Notes: generated by a model from the letters alone, not told the origin. 15,089 nucleotides of DNA from CAZEWZ01 sp964516765 (GCA_964516765.1 CAZEWZ010000031.1:1-15089); one strand, 5' to 3'; positions 1 through 7,543 are shown, counted from the stretch's first letter. Translations and numbers: made by a program.

Positions 1-284
1 TTGTTGAAAATTTGAAAAAGATGATAGAAATCTTCTGCATCATTAAATCGTTTTCTTCTTAGTTGGTTAACAAGTTGAAAGATTAATTCTTCTTGAGTAT
101 CGTCAAAAGCTCCTCTTCTAAAATGTCCCAAAAATCGATTCCCTGCCCGCTTAGTTTCGAAACTCATGTGGTCTTTTATATCCTGCTTGATATCATCAAC
201 AAAAGCATCTGAAATTGACTCTCCCTGGCCGAAGCAAACCATCGAATAAAAAAAAGTGAGAATAAAAGAAATTCGATAAATCAT
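1..284 (-). CDS. Secreted protein of unknown function (5' end only)
   Basis: An uninterrupted minus-strand reading frame begins at the ATG at 284-282 and runs off the left edge, giving 94 codons. The protein starts MIYRISFILTFFYSMVCFGQ, a classic short Sec signal peptide with a hydrophobic core and a probable cleavage site near residues 18-20 (CFG/Q). The visible mature part is charged and probably helical. It carries an FLGHFRRGAFDD stretch, then acidic and basic residues leading into DAEDFYHLFQIF. I do not recognise the family. The start is chosen because it places the signal peptide at the very N-terminus. The gene lies 107 bases downstream of the prmA stop on the same strand. The gap holds a TTGACA hexamer about 18 nt before TATGAA, which could be a promoter but is not the Bacteroidota consensus. 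A real exported protein is likely; its function is unknown. Confidence 0.7.
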   Translation of the reverse strand, partial: MIYRISFILTFFYSMVCFGQGESISDAFVDDIKQDIKDHMSFETKRAGNRFLGHFRRGAFDDTQEELIFQLVNQLRRKRFNDAEDFYHLFQIFN

Positions 285-391
285 CAAAATTTGGATCTTA
301 GTATCTTGTAAAGATTAACATCATTCATACCTAATCAACCACTCAATTGTCAACAAAAAAATTGGCTAAAATTATTGAATATATCAGATTA

Positions 392-1243
392 TTAATTTTT
401 CTGATAGACCAAAGAGGCCCATAAATTTTTTTCTGATTGCCTCAATAAACGCAAACCAGATTCACGAGCTTTTTCATTAATAAAACGAATATCAGAAGTA
501 TAAAAACCACTAAAAATAATCCTAGAACCTGAGGACATGCTTTGAACATAAGCTTCCATGTCGTGAATTAATATATTTCGGTTAATATTAGCTAAGATTA
601 AGTCGTAATAAAGATATCCCATTTGCTCAGTTCCTCCCTGCTTAACAATAATTTGGGAACACTTATTTTTTCGAACGTTTTCAAGAGTATTTTTAAAAGC
701 CCATTCATCAATATCAATAGCCGTGATTGACTTCGCCCCTTTCATACAAGCAAGGATTGCTAATACTCCAGTCCCACAACCCATATCCAAAACACGCATT
801 TCATGTACATTAATATCCAGAAGATGAGAAATCATCTGAAAAGTAGTTTCATGATGTCCTGTACCAAAAGACATTTTAGGTTCAATCAGAATATCATAAT
901 CAATATCCTCCTTATCGTGAAATGGTGCGCGAACCATACATTTCCCCATAATATTTATGGGTGAAAAGCTTTTTTCCCATTCTGCATTCCAATTCTGTTG
1001 GGCAATTACTTTCACCTGCATAGATATCTCAAAATCGATATTGTCAAATATATATAAGTCTTGTACTGTAGATAAATTAAAATCAGACTCTTGAATATAG
1101 GCTTGGAGACCTTCGTCAGTATGAACAAAACTTTCAAAAAAAATAGCCCCGAGTTCAGCTACTAATATGTCTCGAACCATATCAGTTGAAATCCCCGCAG
1201 AGTCAAGCCTTTCTATCTGAAAACTAACCTCAATATAATTCAT
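392..1243 (-). CDS. prmA: Ribosomal protein L11 methyltransferase
   Basis: Cytoplasmic class I SAM-dependent methyltransferase that, by family, methylates lysines and the N-terminus of ribosomal protein L11. The 283-residue product has an N-terminal substrate-recognition part (about 1-110). It is followed by the family block PKMSFGTGHHETT (122-134), the SAM-binding motif I VLDMGCGTGVLAIL (151-164), the acidic loop AIDIDEWA (175-182) that would hold the ribose, and the LILANINRNIL catalytic-type motif (215-225). Length is close to the usual 290 or so. The ATG lies 3 bases after the tpiA stop, so the two genes are almost certainly co-transcribed from the promoter ahead of tpiA. A six-base inverted repeat (TATCAG/CTGATA) spans the 3' end but lacks a U-run and is not called a terminator. 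The family assignment is strong; the methylated target is inferred from the family. Confidence 0.95.
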   Translation of the reverse strand: MNYIEVSFQIERLDSAGISTDMVRDILVAELGAIFFESFVHTDEGLQAYIQESDFNLSTVQDLYIFDNIDFEISMQVKVIAQQNWNAEWEKSFSPINIMGKCMVRAPFHDKEDIDYDILIEPKMSFGTGHHETTFQMISHLLDINVHEMRVLDMGCGTGVLAILACMKGAKSITAIDIDEWAFKNTLENVRKNKCSQIIVKQGGTEQMGYLYYDLILANINRNILIHDMEAYVQSMSSGSRIIFSGFYTSDIRFINEKARESGLRLLRQSEKNLWASLVYQKN

Positions 1244-1246
1244 GAT

Positions 1247-1993
1247 TTAAGATTTAATGATAGATATAAAATCATCAGAAAAAAGTGAAGCACCACCAAT
1301 TAATCCTCCATCAACATCGGGTTGGGAAAACAATTCAGAGGCATTGGATGGCTTGCATGATCCTCCATATAAAATGGAGACATTATCCGCTAGGTCATTT
1401 CCAAACTTTTTAGCCAAGAAATTTCTTAGATAATGGTGCATTTCTTGAGCTTGCATAGTACTTGCAGTTTCACCAGTTCCAATAGCCCATACTGGCTCAT
1501 AAGCCAGTACTATATTTTTAAAATCTAAGGGATTTAAATGAAATAAGGATTCGCTAATCTGTAAGGAAACAACATCTAAAAACTTTCCGGAATTTCTTTG
1601 TTCTAAGGTCTCTCCACAACAGAAAATAACTTTTAAACCTTGGCTCAATGCGGTATTAACTTTGGAGGCAAGTAGGGTATTACTTTCATTGAAATAAGCT
1701 CTTCTTTCGGAATGTCCTAGTAGTACATAATCCAAACCCATGTCAGACAACATTAAAGCGGATATTTCACCAGTATAGGCACCTGATAATTGTTCGTGAC
1801 AGTTTTGGGCAGCAACTTTAATTTGACTGCCTTTAGTTTGTTGGACTAAAGATTCTAGGTGAATAAATGGAGCAGCAAGAACAACCTCTCGAAAGGAGTA
1901 TTGTCCTTCTTTTAGAATTGACGTACAAAGAGATTCTCCTTCTTTCAATGTCATATTCATCTTCCAATTTCCCGCGATTATTTGTTTTCTCAT
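1247..1993 (-). CDS. tpiA: Triosephosphate isomerase
   Basis: Glycolytic and gluconeogenic enzyme that interconverts dihydroxyacetone phosphate and glyceraldehyde 3-phosphate in the cytoplasm. The 248-residue length is standard for this TIM-barrel enzyme. All hallmark residues are visible: AGNWKMN with Asn9 and Lys11, LGHSERR with the electrophilic His94, LAYEPVWAIGTG with the catalytic base Glu166 and the flexible loop 6 after it, and the phosphate-binding YGGS (209-212) and GGLIGGASL (229-237) segments. The ATG at 1993 is 16 bases downstream of a TATATTTG -7 element, giving a very short leader. It is the first gene of a two-gene unit with prmA. Nothing is missing or unusual. Confidence 0.98.
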   Translation of the reverse strand: MRKQIIAGNWKMNMTLKEGESLCTSILKEGQYSFREVVLAAPFIHLESLVQQTKGSQIKVAAQNCHEQLSGAYTGEISALMLSDMGLDYVLLGHSERRAYFNESNTLLASKVNTALSQGLKVIFCCGETLEQRNSGKFLDVVSLQISESLFHLNPLDFKNIVLAYEPVWAIGTGETASTMQAQEMHHYLRNFLAKKFGNDLADNVSILYGGSCKPSNASELFSQPDVDGGLIGGASLFSDDFISIIKS

Positions 1994-2009
1994 TGTCTTG
2001 TAATTTAGG

Positions 2010-2042
2010 CAAATATAGGGGTTGTATTTATTCTAGAGCAAA
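2010..2042 (-). promoter_or_regulatory. Bacteroidota-type promoter of tpiA-prmA
   Basis: On the minus strand TTTG (2042-2039) is followed after 21 bases by TATATTTG (2017-2010). This fits exactly the known Bacteroidota primary-sigma consensus of TTTG, about 17-23 nt, TAnnTTTG. The tpiA ATG begins 16 bases after the -7 element, so the leader would be about ten bases. No Shine-Dalgarno-like sequence precedes the ATG, which is usual in this phylum. The match to consensus is seen; promoter activity is inferred. Confidence 0.6.
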
Positions 2043-2056
2043 AGAATAGTTCTTCT

Positions 2057-4141
2057 TCATTCTTTGGAAATAATTTCGAGCTTGGAAAAAGAAACTTCGA
2101 GTTTAGCAAAACCGATCTGTAAAAGAACAGTATTTGATTTTAACTCTAAAATTTCTCCTTGCTGATTGGTACCTTCGATTTGTACTTGCTGACTTACATA
2201 AAAAGATTCTTTTTTGTTAGTATCACTCTTTTTAGATTGTTTCTTTGAAGCTTTATTTTCAAATTTCCTGTTGGACTCTTTCTCAATAATTTTTTTCAAG
2301 CGAGGAAGAATACTTTTTAGAGAAGAACCATTTTTGTATTGATCAATTAGTTTATTCACTCGTTTACCAAGTTGCAAGTGTTTAGATTCGACCTCCATGA
2401 CAATTCTTTGGGACTCTAATTTGTCTTCAACTTTTTCCAACTTTAATGCATATTTTTTTTTCTGCTTGCCTAATTCAAACTTCTGAAGAGCAACATCTTC
2501 TTGAATAATCTGTAATTCACTGGTCAATTTTTGATAATGATGAATCGTATCCTCCAAACGAACTGCCCCTTTCTTTAACCCTGACTTTGCATTTACAATA
2601 AGTTCTATAGGTAAACCAACATTTTTTGCCACTTCAAAAGTGTATGAACTTCCTGGTTGACCAACTTTAAGCTTATACAAGGGATTCAGTTTTTTCTCGT
2701 CAAAAAGCATACATGCATTTTCAGCAAACTCAGTTTGGTCAGCTAAAACTTTTATATTTCCGTAATGGGTAGTTAATACACCACAAGCCCCACTTTTTAC
2801 AATTTCTTTAAAAAAAACACCTGCTAACGCACCTCCTAAGGCGGGGTCTGATCCCGATCCAAATTCGTCTATGAGAACAAGCGATGAATTGCCTGCATTT
2901 TTTAGTATCTGCTTCATTCGCATTAATTTATGCGAATAAGTACTTAATTCATTTTCAATAGACTGATTATCTCCAATATCAGTAAAGAAGTGACGGAAAA
3001 TTCCCATAGATGAATTAGGGTGTAAAGGAACAAACAATCCCGCTTGAAGCATCAATTGATTAAGACCAATCGTTTTGAGAGCAATAGACTTTCCCCCTGC
3101 ATTGGGACCAGAAATTACGATAACACGATGAGCTTTGTCAAAATGAATGTCTTGTGAGATAGTCTTCAATCCTTTCTTATTGTTTTCTATTAATAATAAA
3201 GGATGAAATGCTTTAATGATATTGATGGATAATGATTTTGATACCTTGGGACGATTGGCGTCCATCAACTGAGCAAGTTGGAGTTTTGCTTGAAGAAAAT
3301 CAAGATCTTCTATTAGTACTCTGTAAGATTCAATTCGGTCAATATGATCAGCTAAATCTGATGTAAGTACTTTGTAAATTCGTAGTAATTCTTGCTTTTC
3401 TTCCTCATAGAGATGTGATAATTCTCTATTCAGAGAGATGCAATTATCGGGCTCAATAAAAGTGATGCTTTTTGTTTTAGATTGGGCTCTAATTCGTCCT
3501 TTCACTTTTCTTTTAAATTCAGAGGAAACAGCTAAAAGAGACACTCCCTCGGCAAAAGACTCTCGAATATCATCCAAAAAACCAAGCTGAAAAAAATGAC
3601 TGATTGACTCCTGAAATCGCTTGTCAACAATAGATCTTTTTCGAGAGATATCTTCACGAATTCGTACCAGTTGGTCCGAAGCATTAGATCGAATAAACCT
3701 TCTGGGAGTAAATACTTTTTCAATATGCTTACTAATCGATGAACTCTTCTTTATGTCTCCCAATAATTCTAGTATTGTTGGGATTTCATATTCATTACTC
3801 TGAATAAAATGAAGGAATTTATTGACCCAAATAGAAGCCTCGTAAATCTGGAAAAATTGGTCTTCCGTCAATACCGCGTTTTCAATTTGAAGAAATCTTA
3901 AAGGTTCTTTCAAATCCATATACCTGAAACTAGGGAATTGAGTATCTGACTCGATCCATTGGTACTCTTGTAGACAATCGAGATGGTAATTCAAAACTTT
4001 GGGATCATGAAATATAGAAAGATTTTGGATCCTTTCCTTGTTTGAAAAACTCCTTGAAAATCCCACTAACAATTCTAAAATTTGATCAAACTCTAATTCT
4101 TTTCGAACTGCTTCACTAATATTTGAGCCTTTTACTTTCAT
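2057..4141 (-). CDS. mutS2: MutS2 family ATPase without Smr domain
   Basis: Cytoplasmic MutS-family ATPase. MutS2 proteins bind branched DNA and restrain recombination, or act on stalled ribosomes, rather than performing mismatch repair. From the ATG at 4141 the product is 694 residues. It has an N-terminal core and lever region including KVKGRIRAQSKTKSITFIEP, then Walker A GPNAGGKS (about 345-352), the DNQSIENELSTYSHK signature segment, Walker B LVLIDEFGSGSDP (about 422-434) and a TTHYGN switch histidine. A long lysine- and glutamate-rich coiled region follows, ending in a small KOW/SH3-like tail (VQIEGTNQQGEILEL). The Smr nuclease domain found at the C-terminus of Bacillus MutS2 is absent, which from memory is normal for Flavobacteria-like members. 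An in-frame TTG at 4180 would add 13 residues. I reject it because it lies in the loop of an intrinsic terminator hairpin and adds an unconserved poly-U-encoded stretch. Confidence 0.92.
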   Translation of the reverse strand: MKVKGSNISEAVRKELEFDQILELLVGFSRSFSNKERIQNLSIFHDPKVLNYHLDCLQEYQWIESDTQFPSFRYMDLKEPLRFLQIENAVLTEDQFFQIYEASIWVNKFLHFIQSNEYEIPTILELLGDIKKSSSISKHIEKVFTPRRFIRSNASDQLVRIREDISRKRSIVDKRFQESISHFFQLGFLDDIRESFAEGVSLLAVSSEFKRKVKGRIRAQSKTKSITFIEPDNCISLNRELSHLYEEEKQELLRIYKVLTSDLADHIDRIESYRVLIEDLDFLQAKLQLAQLMDANRPKVSKSLSINIIKAFHPLLLIENNKKGLKTISQDIHFDKAHRVIVISGPNAGGKSIALKTIGLNQLMLQAGLFVPLHPNSSMGIFRHFFTDIGDNQSIENELSTYSHKLMRMKQILKNAGNSSLVLIDEFGSGSDPALGGALAGVFFKEIVKSGACGVLTTHYGNIKVLADQTEFAENACMLFDEKKLNPLYKLKVGQPGSSYTFEVAKNVGLPIELIVNAKSGLKKGAVRLEDTIHHYQKLTSELQIIQEDVALQKFELGKQKKKYALKLEKVEDKLESQRIVMEVESKHLQLGKRVNKLIDQYKNGSSLKSILPRLKKIIEKESNRKFENKASKKQSKKSDTNKKESFYVSQQVQIEGTNQQGEILELKSNTVLLQIGFAKLEVSFSKLEIISKE

Positions 4142-4147
4142 TCCCTG

Positions 4148-4180
4148 CAAATCTACCAAACAAAAAAAAACTTCGCTCAA
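4148..4180 (-). promoter_or_regulatory. Candidate promoter of mutS2
   Basis: On the minus strand TAGATTTG (4155-4148) matches the Bacteroidota -7 consensus TAnnTTTG exactly. A TTG (4180-4178) lies 22 bases upstream, in the loop of the preceding terminator hairpin. The mutS2 ATG is only 6 bases after the -7 element, so transcription would start at or very near the start codon and the message would be essentially leaderless. The -33 match is weak and the spacing is at the upper limit, so confidence is modest. Confidence 0.4.
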
Positions 4181-4188
4181 GCAAAGTT
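4162..4188 (-). terminator. Rho-independent terminator after the S46 peptidase gene
   Basis: On the minus strand, 5 bases after the peptidase stop codon, 8-base arms AACTTTGC and GCGAAGTT pair (one G-U pair) around a TTGA loop. They are followed immediately by an uninterrupted run of T (4170-4162, nine bases including the last two of the stem). This is a textbook intrinsic terminator. It ends the thioesterase-peptidase transcript and separates it from mutS2. Confidence 0.8.
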
Positions 4189-4193
4189 AAATA

Positions 4194-6320
4194 TTAATTT
4201 ATTGTCATTTCTTCAATTAGATAAGTTGCATTGGCAAATTTATCTATAATAAAAAGGATGTAACGAGCATCAACCATAATATTTCTACAACGAGAGGGAT
4301 CGTAATTAATATCACTCATAGTTCCTTCCCAAGCCCGATCAAAGTTTAAACCGACCAAATCTCCCTTTGAATTTAGAGCAGGACTACCTGAATTTCCACC
4401 AGTAGTATGATTACTGGCAATAAAACAAATTGGTAGTTTTCCGTTATCATCGGCATAAGGACCAAAATCCTTGGCTTCAAAAAGATCAATTAGTTTTGGA
4501 GGAAGATCAAATTCATAATCTCCGGGAATATACTTCTCTATCATTCCTTCCAAATAAGTGACATGTCCATAAGAAATCGCATCCAATGGAGAAACCCCAT
4601 TAACTTGCCCATAGGTAACACGAAGTGTACCATTTGCATCGGGATAATACTTTCTGTAATCCGGCAAAACTTCCATCAATGCTTTAAGGTAATTTCTGTC
4701 TAATACATCTAAGGAATCTTCCAATGCCCAATAATCTTTATAGATAGTATTTCGATAATGTCCATATAAAGAACTTGCAATTATATAAGCGGGGTCTTTT
4801 GCTAATTTTCTTTGAATTTTTTTGGGATTATCTTTAAGAAGTATCTCTAACTTTTCAATATCTGCAAAAAATGATTTCTCAAATAATTGATCGGCTGAGT
4901 ACACTGTTTCACTAAAATAAGATGGAGCATATTTACTACCTCTTTGGTCCTTTTCATATTTTTCAATAAGAGCGATAAATAATAATTTGTCTGTAGTCAC
5001 ATCATAGTTTTTAAAATGACTCGCAATTGACTTTTTAAAGACTTCTAAATCTTCTTTTTGGCCAGTCGATATAAATCTAGAACTCGCATGTGCGAATTTA
5101 ATAATCTCAATTGACCGATAAGCGATCTCAATAAAATAATCCCTAGCGAGTGCCAAACCTTCCAATTGATTGTATAAATCTTCATACGTAGACAATAAAC
5201 TGCCATATTCTGACGATTTGCCTTGTTCAATAATCGCTTTGCGGAAGGCATTTTCCAGCTTCTCTTTTCTTTTTATTCCCTGAGTCTTTTGTATCCCAGT
5301 ATTTTCGCCTATCCATTTTTTATAATAATTGGCTACACTGGCATATTTTGATGCATACTTGATTCGAACTTCATCTGATGCCCTCATCTGGGCATCCATA
5401 ATTCCAAGAGCAGTTTCTCTAATTGCTATTTTAGCAGGATTTAGCACTTGAGTAATCTGCTTTACCGCCACAGCAGGCAAATATTCATCTGTTCTTCCTG
5501 GGAATCCATATATCATGCTAAAATCTCCAGGTTTAACTCCATCAGTGGATATCGTCAGGTGTCGATGCGGTTCATAGGGAATATTATCTTCCGAATACTC
5601 TGCAGGATTATTGTCCTTGTCAGCATATATTCTAAATAAGGAAAAATCCCCTGTATGCCTTGGCCACATCCAGTTGTCTGTATCTGAACCGAACTTCCCT
5701 ATTGATGAAGGTGGAGCTCCAACTAAACGAACATCATTAAACGTTTCAGTAACAAACATAAAATAACGATTTCCTTTAAAAAAAGGTTTGATGCTTGCTT
5801 CAAAATGCCCATCGTCAAGTTCTAGTAAAATTAGAGAATCTCCCTTCATTTTAACCATTTCTTTTCTATCTGACTCAGTCATACCTTCGCTAAGATGAAT
5901 CGAAATCTCTAATGTCACTTCCTTTATATACTTTATAAAGGTTGCCGTCAAGCCTTTATTCGCTAATTCCTGAGATTTATTTTCAGCCCAAAAACCAGTA
6001 CTCAAATAATCATTTTCTAAGGATGAATGAGCTTGAATTTGACCATATCCGCAATGATGATTGGTAAGAATTAGTCCTTGAGATGAAATAACTTCCGCGG
6101 TACAACCTCCCCCAAAATGAACAATTGCATCTTTTAAACTTCCATTATTAATAGAATAAATGTCTTCAGCACTGATTTCCATACCCAGAGACTGCATTTC
6201 AGACTCATTGAGTTGCTTAAGAAGCATGGGTATCCATAATCCTTCCTCTGCATGAGCATTTGGCTGAAACAAGCTGAAACAAGCTAAAAGTGGTAAAAAA
6301 GACTGTGTAATTATTTTCAT
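4194..6320 (-). CDS. S46 family dipeptidyl-peptidase, DPP11-type
   Basis: Exported serine peptidase that removes dipeptides from the N-terminus of oligopeptides in the periplasm. The 708-residue length fits the S46 family (about 700-720). A Sec signal peptide ending near AHA/EE (residue 24) is followed by the chymotrypsin-like halves and an inserted helical domain. The catalytic elements are visible: TNHHCGY (86-92) with the histidine, WPRHTGDFSLFRIY with Asp225, and GGNSGSP with Ser644. Eighteen residues after the serine, in LNFDRAWEG, is Arg662. In Porphyromonas enzymes the equivalent position 673 is glycine in DPP7 (broad hydrophobic specificity) and arginine in DPP11 (Asp/Glu at P1), so acidic-residue specificity is predicted. 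The start lies 12 bases after the upstream thioesterase stop, indicating an operon, and a strong terminator follows the gene. The DPP11 call rests on one aligned residue and surrounding sequence; S46 membership is certain. Confidence 0.95.
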   Translation of the reverse strand: MKIITQSFLPLLACFSLFQPNAHAEEGLWIPMLLKQLNESEMQSLGMEISAEDIYSINNGSLKDAIVHFGGGCTAEVISSQGLILTNHHCGYGQIQAHSSLENDYLSTGFWAENKSQELANKGLTATFIKYIKEVTLEISIHLSEGMTESDRKEMVKMKGDSLILLELDDGHFEASIKPFFKGNRYFMFVTETFNDVRLVGAPPSSIGKFGSDTDNWMWPRHTGDFSLFRIYADKDNNPAEYSEDNIPYEPHRHLTISTDGVKPGDFSMIYGFPGRTDEYLPAVAVKQITQVLNPAKIAIRETALGIMDAQMRASDEVRIKYASKYASVANYYKKWIGENTGIQKTQGIKRKEKLENAFRKAIIEQGKSSEYGSLLSTYEDLYNQLEGLALARDYFIEIAYRSIEIIKFAHASSRFISTGQKEDLEVFKKSIASHFKNYDVTTDKLLFIALIEKYEKDQRGSKYAPSYFSETVYSADQLFEKSFFADIEKLEILLKDNPKKIQRKLAKDPAYIIASSLYGHYRNTIYKDYWALEDSLDVLDRNYLKALMEVLPDYRKYYPDANGTLRVTYGQVNGVSPLDAISYGHVTYLEGMIEKYIPGDYEFDLPPKLIDLFEAKDFGPYADDNGKLPICFIASNHTTGGNSGSPALNSKGDLVGLNFDRAWEGTMSDINYDPSRCRNIMVDARYILFIIDKFANATYLIEEMTIN
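6263..6285. repeat. Short 10-bp tandem repeat in the peptidase signal-peptide region
   Basis: The ten-base unit GCTGAAACAA occurs twice in tandem, followed by GCT of a third unit. It lies inside the signal-peptide codons of the S46 peptidase (residues about 12-19). Gain or loss of one unit would shift the reading frame. With only two full copies it may be chance. Confidence 0.5.
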
Positions 6321-6332
6321 GTGAAATAAATT

Positions 6333-6743
6333 CTAATAATTAAAATATTGCGCAAGGATTAATTTAAAATCATCGGGCATTGAACAAGGTTTTCCAGACT
6401 TAACATCAACAAAAACTAAAGTAGTTTTTGCAATAGTTGACAGTTGCCCCTGTGGATTATGAAATTCGTACTCAAAATAAATTCTTGAACTAGGTTTCTC
6501 AATGACACGAGTAATTAAAGTGATTTTATCATCATAATATAATGGTTTAATATACTTGAGATTTAAATCAAGTACGGGCATCATAACTCCTGTATCTTCT
6601 ATGGACTTGTATGAAAAACCAAGACTTCTGAATGCTTCCACACGACCCATCTCTAGGTATTTTGCATATTGACCATAATACATATACCCCATCTGATCGG
6701 TATCAGAATATAAAACTCTAAATGTAATTTGATGTTCAAACAT
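6333..6743 (-). CDS. Acyl-CoA thioesterase, YbgC/4HBT hotdog family
   Basis: Small cytoplasmic hotdog-fold thioesterase of 136 residues, the usual length for the 4-hydroxybenzoyl-CoA thioesterase/YbgC group, which hydrolyses acyl-CoA thioesters. The N-terminal catalytic segment is clear: YSDTDQMGYMYYGQYAKYLE (12-31), with Asp16 at the position of the active-site aspartate and the following Tyr-Gly-Gln-Tyr leading into the hotdog helix. The strands LDLNLKYIKPLYYDD and KTTLVFVDVKSGKP are also typical. It is the first gene of the minus-strand unit with the S46 peptidase 12 bases downstream. It is divergent from the nucleotidase genes, with only 44 bases between the two starts. In many Bacteroidota this type of gene sits near dnaA, which agrees with the context here. 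The physiological substrate cannot be read from sequence. Confidence 0.9.
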   Translation of the reverse strand: MFEHQITFRVLYSDTDQMGYMYYGQYAKYLEMGRVEAFRSLGFSYKSIEDTGVMMPVLDLNLKYIKPLYYDDKITLITRVIEKPSSRIYFEYEFHNPQGQLSTIAKTTLVFVDVKSGKPCSMPDDFKLILAQYFNY

Positions 6744-6770
6744 AATCGTAAATTGTAAGGCTAAATTATT

Positions 6771-6804
6771 TAAACTTACGCAGAACTATGCTACCTAACA
6801 CAAA
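6771..6804 (-). promoter_or_regulatory. Candidate promoter of the thioesterase-peptidase unit
   Basis: On the minus strand TTTG (6804-6801) is followed after 22 bases by TAAGTTTA (6778-6771), one base off the Bacteroidota -7 consensus TAnnTTTG. The first gene begins 27 bases further on. The -33 element would lie inside the first codons of the divergent nucleotidase gene, so the two transcription units would overlap at their 5' ends. The evidence is a near-consensus match only. Confidence 0.3.
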
Positions 6805-7543
6805 TTATTTGCTTTATAAAATTTTGAAACCTAGGTTAAATAATTTGTTGTTTTTGTTTTTAACTAGTGTTTCAATTTATTCGTGTGTTCATCATTCGGC
6901 TATAGAAAAAATATTTATTTCCGGAGAAAGTGTCTCTTTAACTTCATCCTTGGAATATGACAGTTCCCTCCAACAAATTTATTTGCCCTATAAAAAAAGC
7001 CTGGACAGTTTAATGGATGTAGTACTTTGCTACTCACCTCAATTTCTTGAAAAAACTAAGCCAGAAAGTGCTTTATCTAATTGGATGGCAGATGTATGCT
7101 TGATTTCTGTTCCAGAAAAGCAGGTAGACTTTTGTTTGTTAAATTATGGCGGAATTAGGTCTACCCTTCCAAAGGGTAATATAACCACAAAAAATATCTT
7201 CGAACTGATGCCTTTCGAAAATGAGTTGGTCATCGTTGAATTATCTATTTCAAAGTTTGAAGAGGTATTGACTTATCTCTCTCAAAGCAGTGGACATCCA
7301 ATCTCAGGAATTCGCTTAAATTTTTATGGTGAGCGAATATTTCATTCGCTAAACCTAAATTCTTCTGTTCGAATTCTTACATCAGATTATTTGGCCAACG
7401 GTGGAGACCAGATGTTTTTTTTTTCGGACTCGCTTTCATGCGAAAAAACAAACTTAAAAATTAGAGAAATATTATTAAGCCATTGCAAACAAATTGATAC
7501 GATTCATACATCTATAGACCAACGATTTTCCTATGAGCAGTAG
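6788..7543 (+). CDS. 5'-nucleotidase C-terminal domain lipoprotein
   Basis: This 251-residue protein is a free-standing 5_nucleotid_C domain, the substrate-binding half of UshA-like 5'-nucleotidases. A basic N-terminus and hydrophobic stretch end in SIYSC with Cys33, a plausible lipobox, so the protein is probably a periplasm- or surface-exposed lipoprotein. Family motifs are visible: LLNYGGIRSTLPKGNIT (117-133), FELMPFENELV (138-148) and YLANGGDQMFFF (201-212). In UshA the equivalents of these segments carry the residues that stack on the nucleobase and bind the sugar-phosphate. There is no metal-binding phosphoesterase domain in this chain. The next gene supplies it and overlaps this one by 11 bases, implying translational coupling and a joint function. 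I expect the pair to act on extracytoplasmic nucleotides or related phosphoesters, but the substrate is inferred from the family. Confidence 0.88.
   Translation: MLPNTNYLLYKILKPRLNNLLFLFLTSVSIYSCVHHSAIEKIFISGESVSLTSSLEYDSSLQQIYLPYKKSLDSLMDVVLCYSPQFLEKTKPESALSNWMADVCLISVPEKQVDFCLLNYGGIRSTLPKGNITTKNIFELMPFENELVIVELSISKFEEVLTYLSQSSGHPISGIRLNFYGERIFHSLNLNSSVRILTSDYLANGGDQMFFFSDSLSCEKTNLKIREILLSHCKQIDTIHTSIDQRFSYEQ

Noticed and set aside
1867..2049. Plus-strand open frame over the 5' end of tpiA
   Set aside because: It is antisense to a conserved enzyme and its own promoter, with no protein-like composition.
4142..4180. TTG at 4180 as the start codon of mutS2
   Set aside because: It lies in the loop of an intrinsic terminator, and the added 13 codons run through the poly-T tract. 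The ATG at 4141 gives a normal N-terminus.
6449..6457. TGTGGATTA as a DnaA box
   Set aside because: It is a single one-mismatch site inside the thioesterase gene, isolated from any others, and expected by chance.
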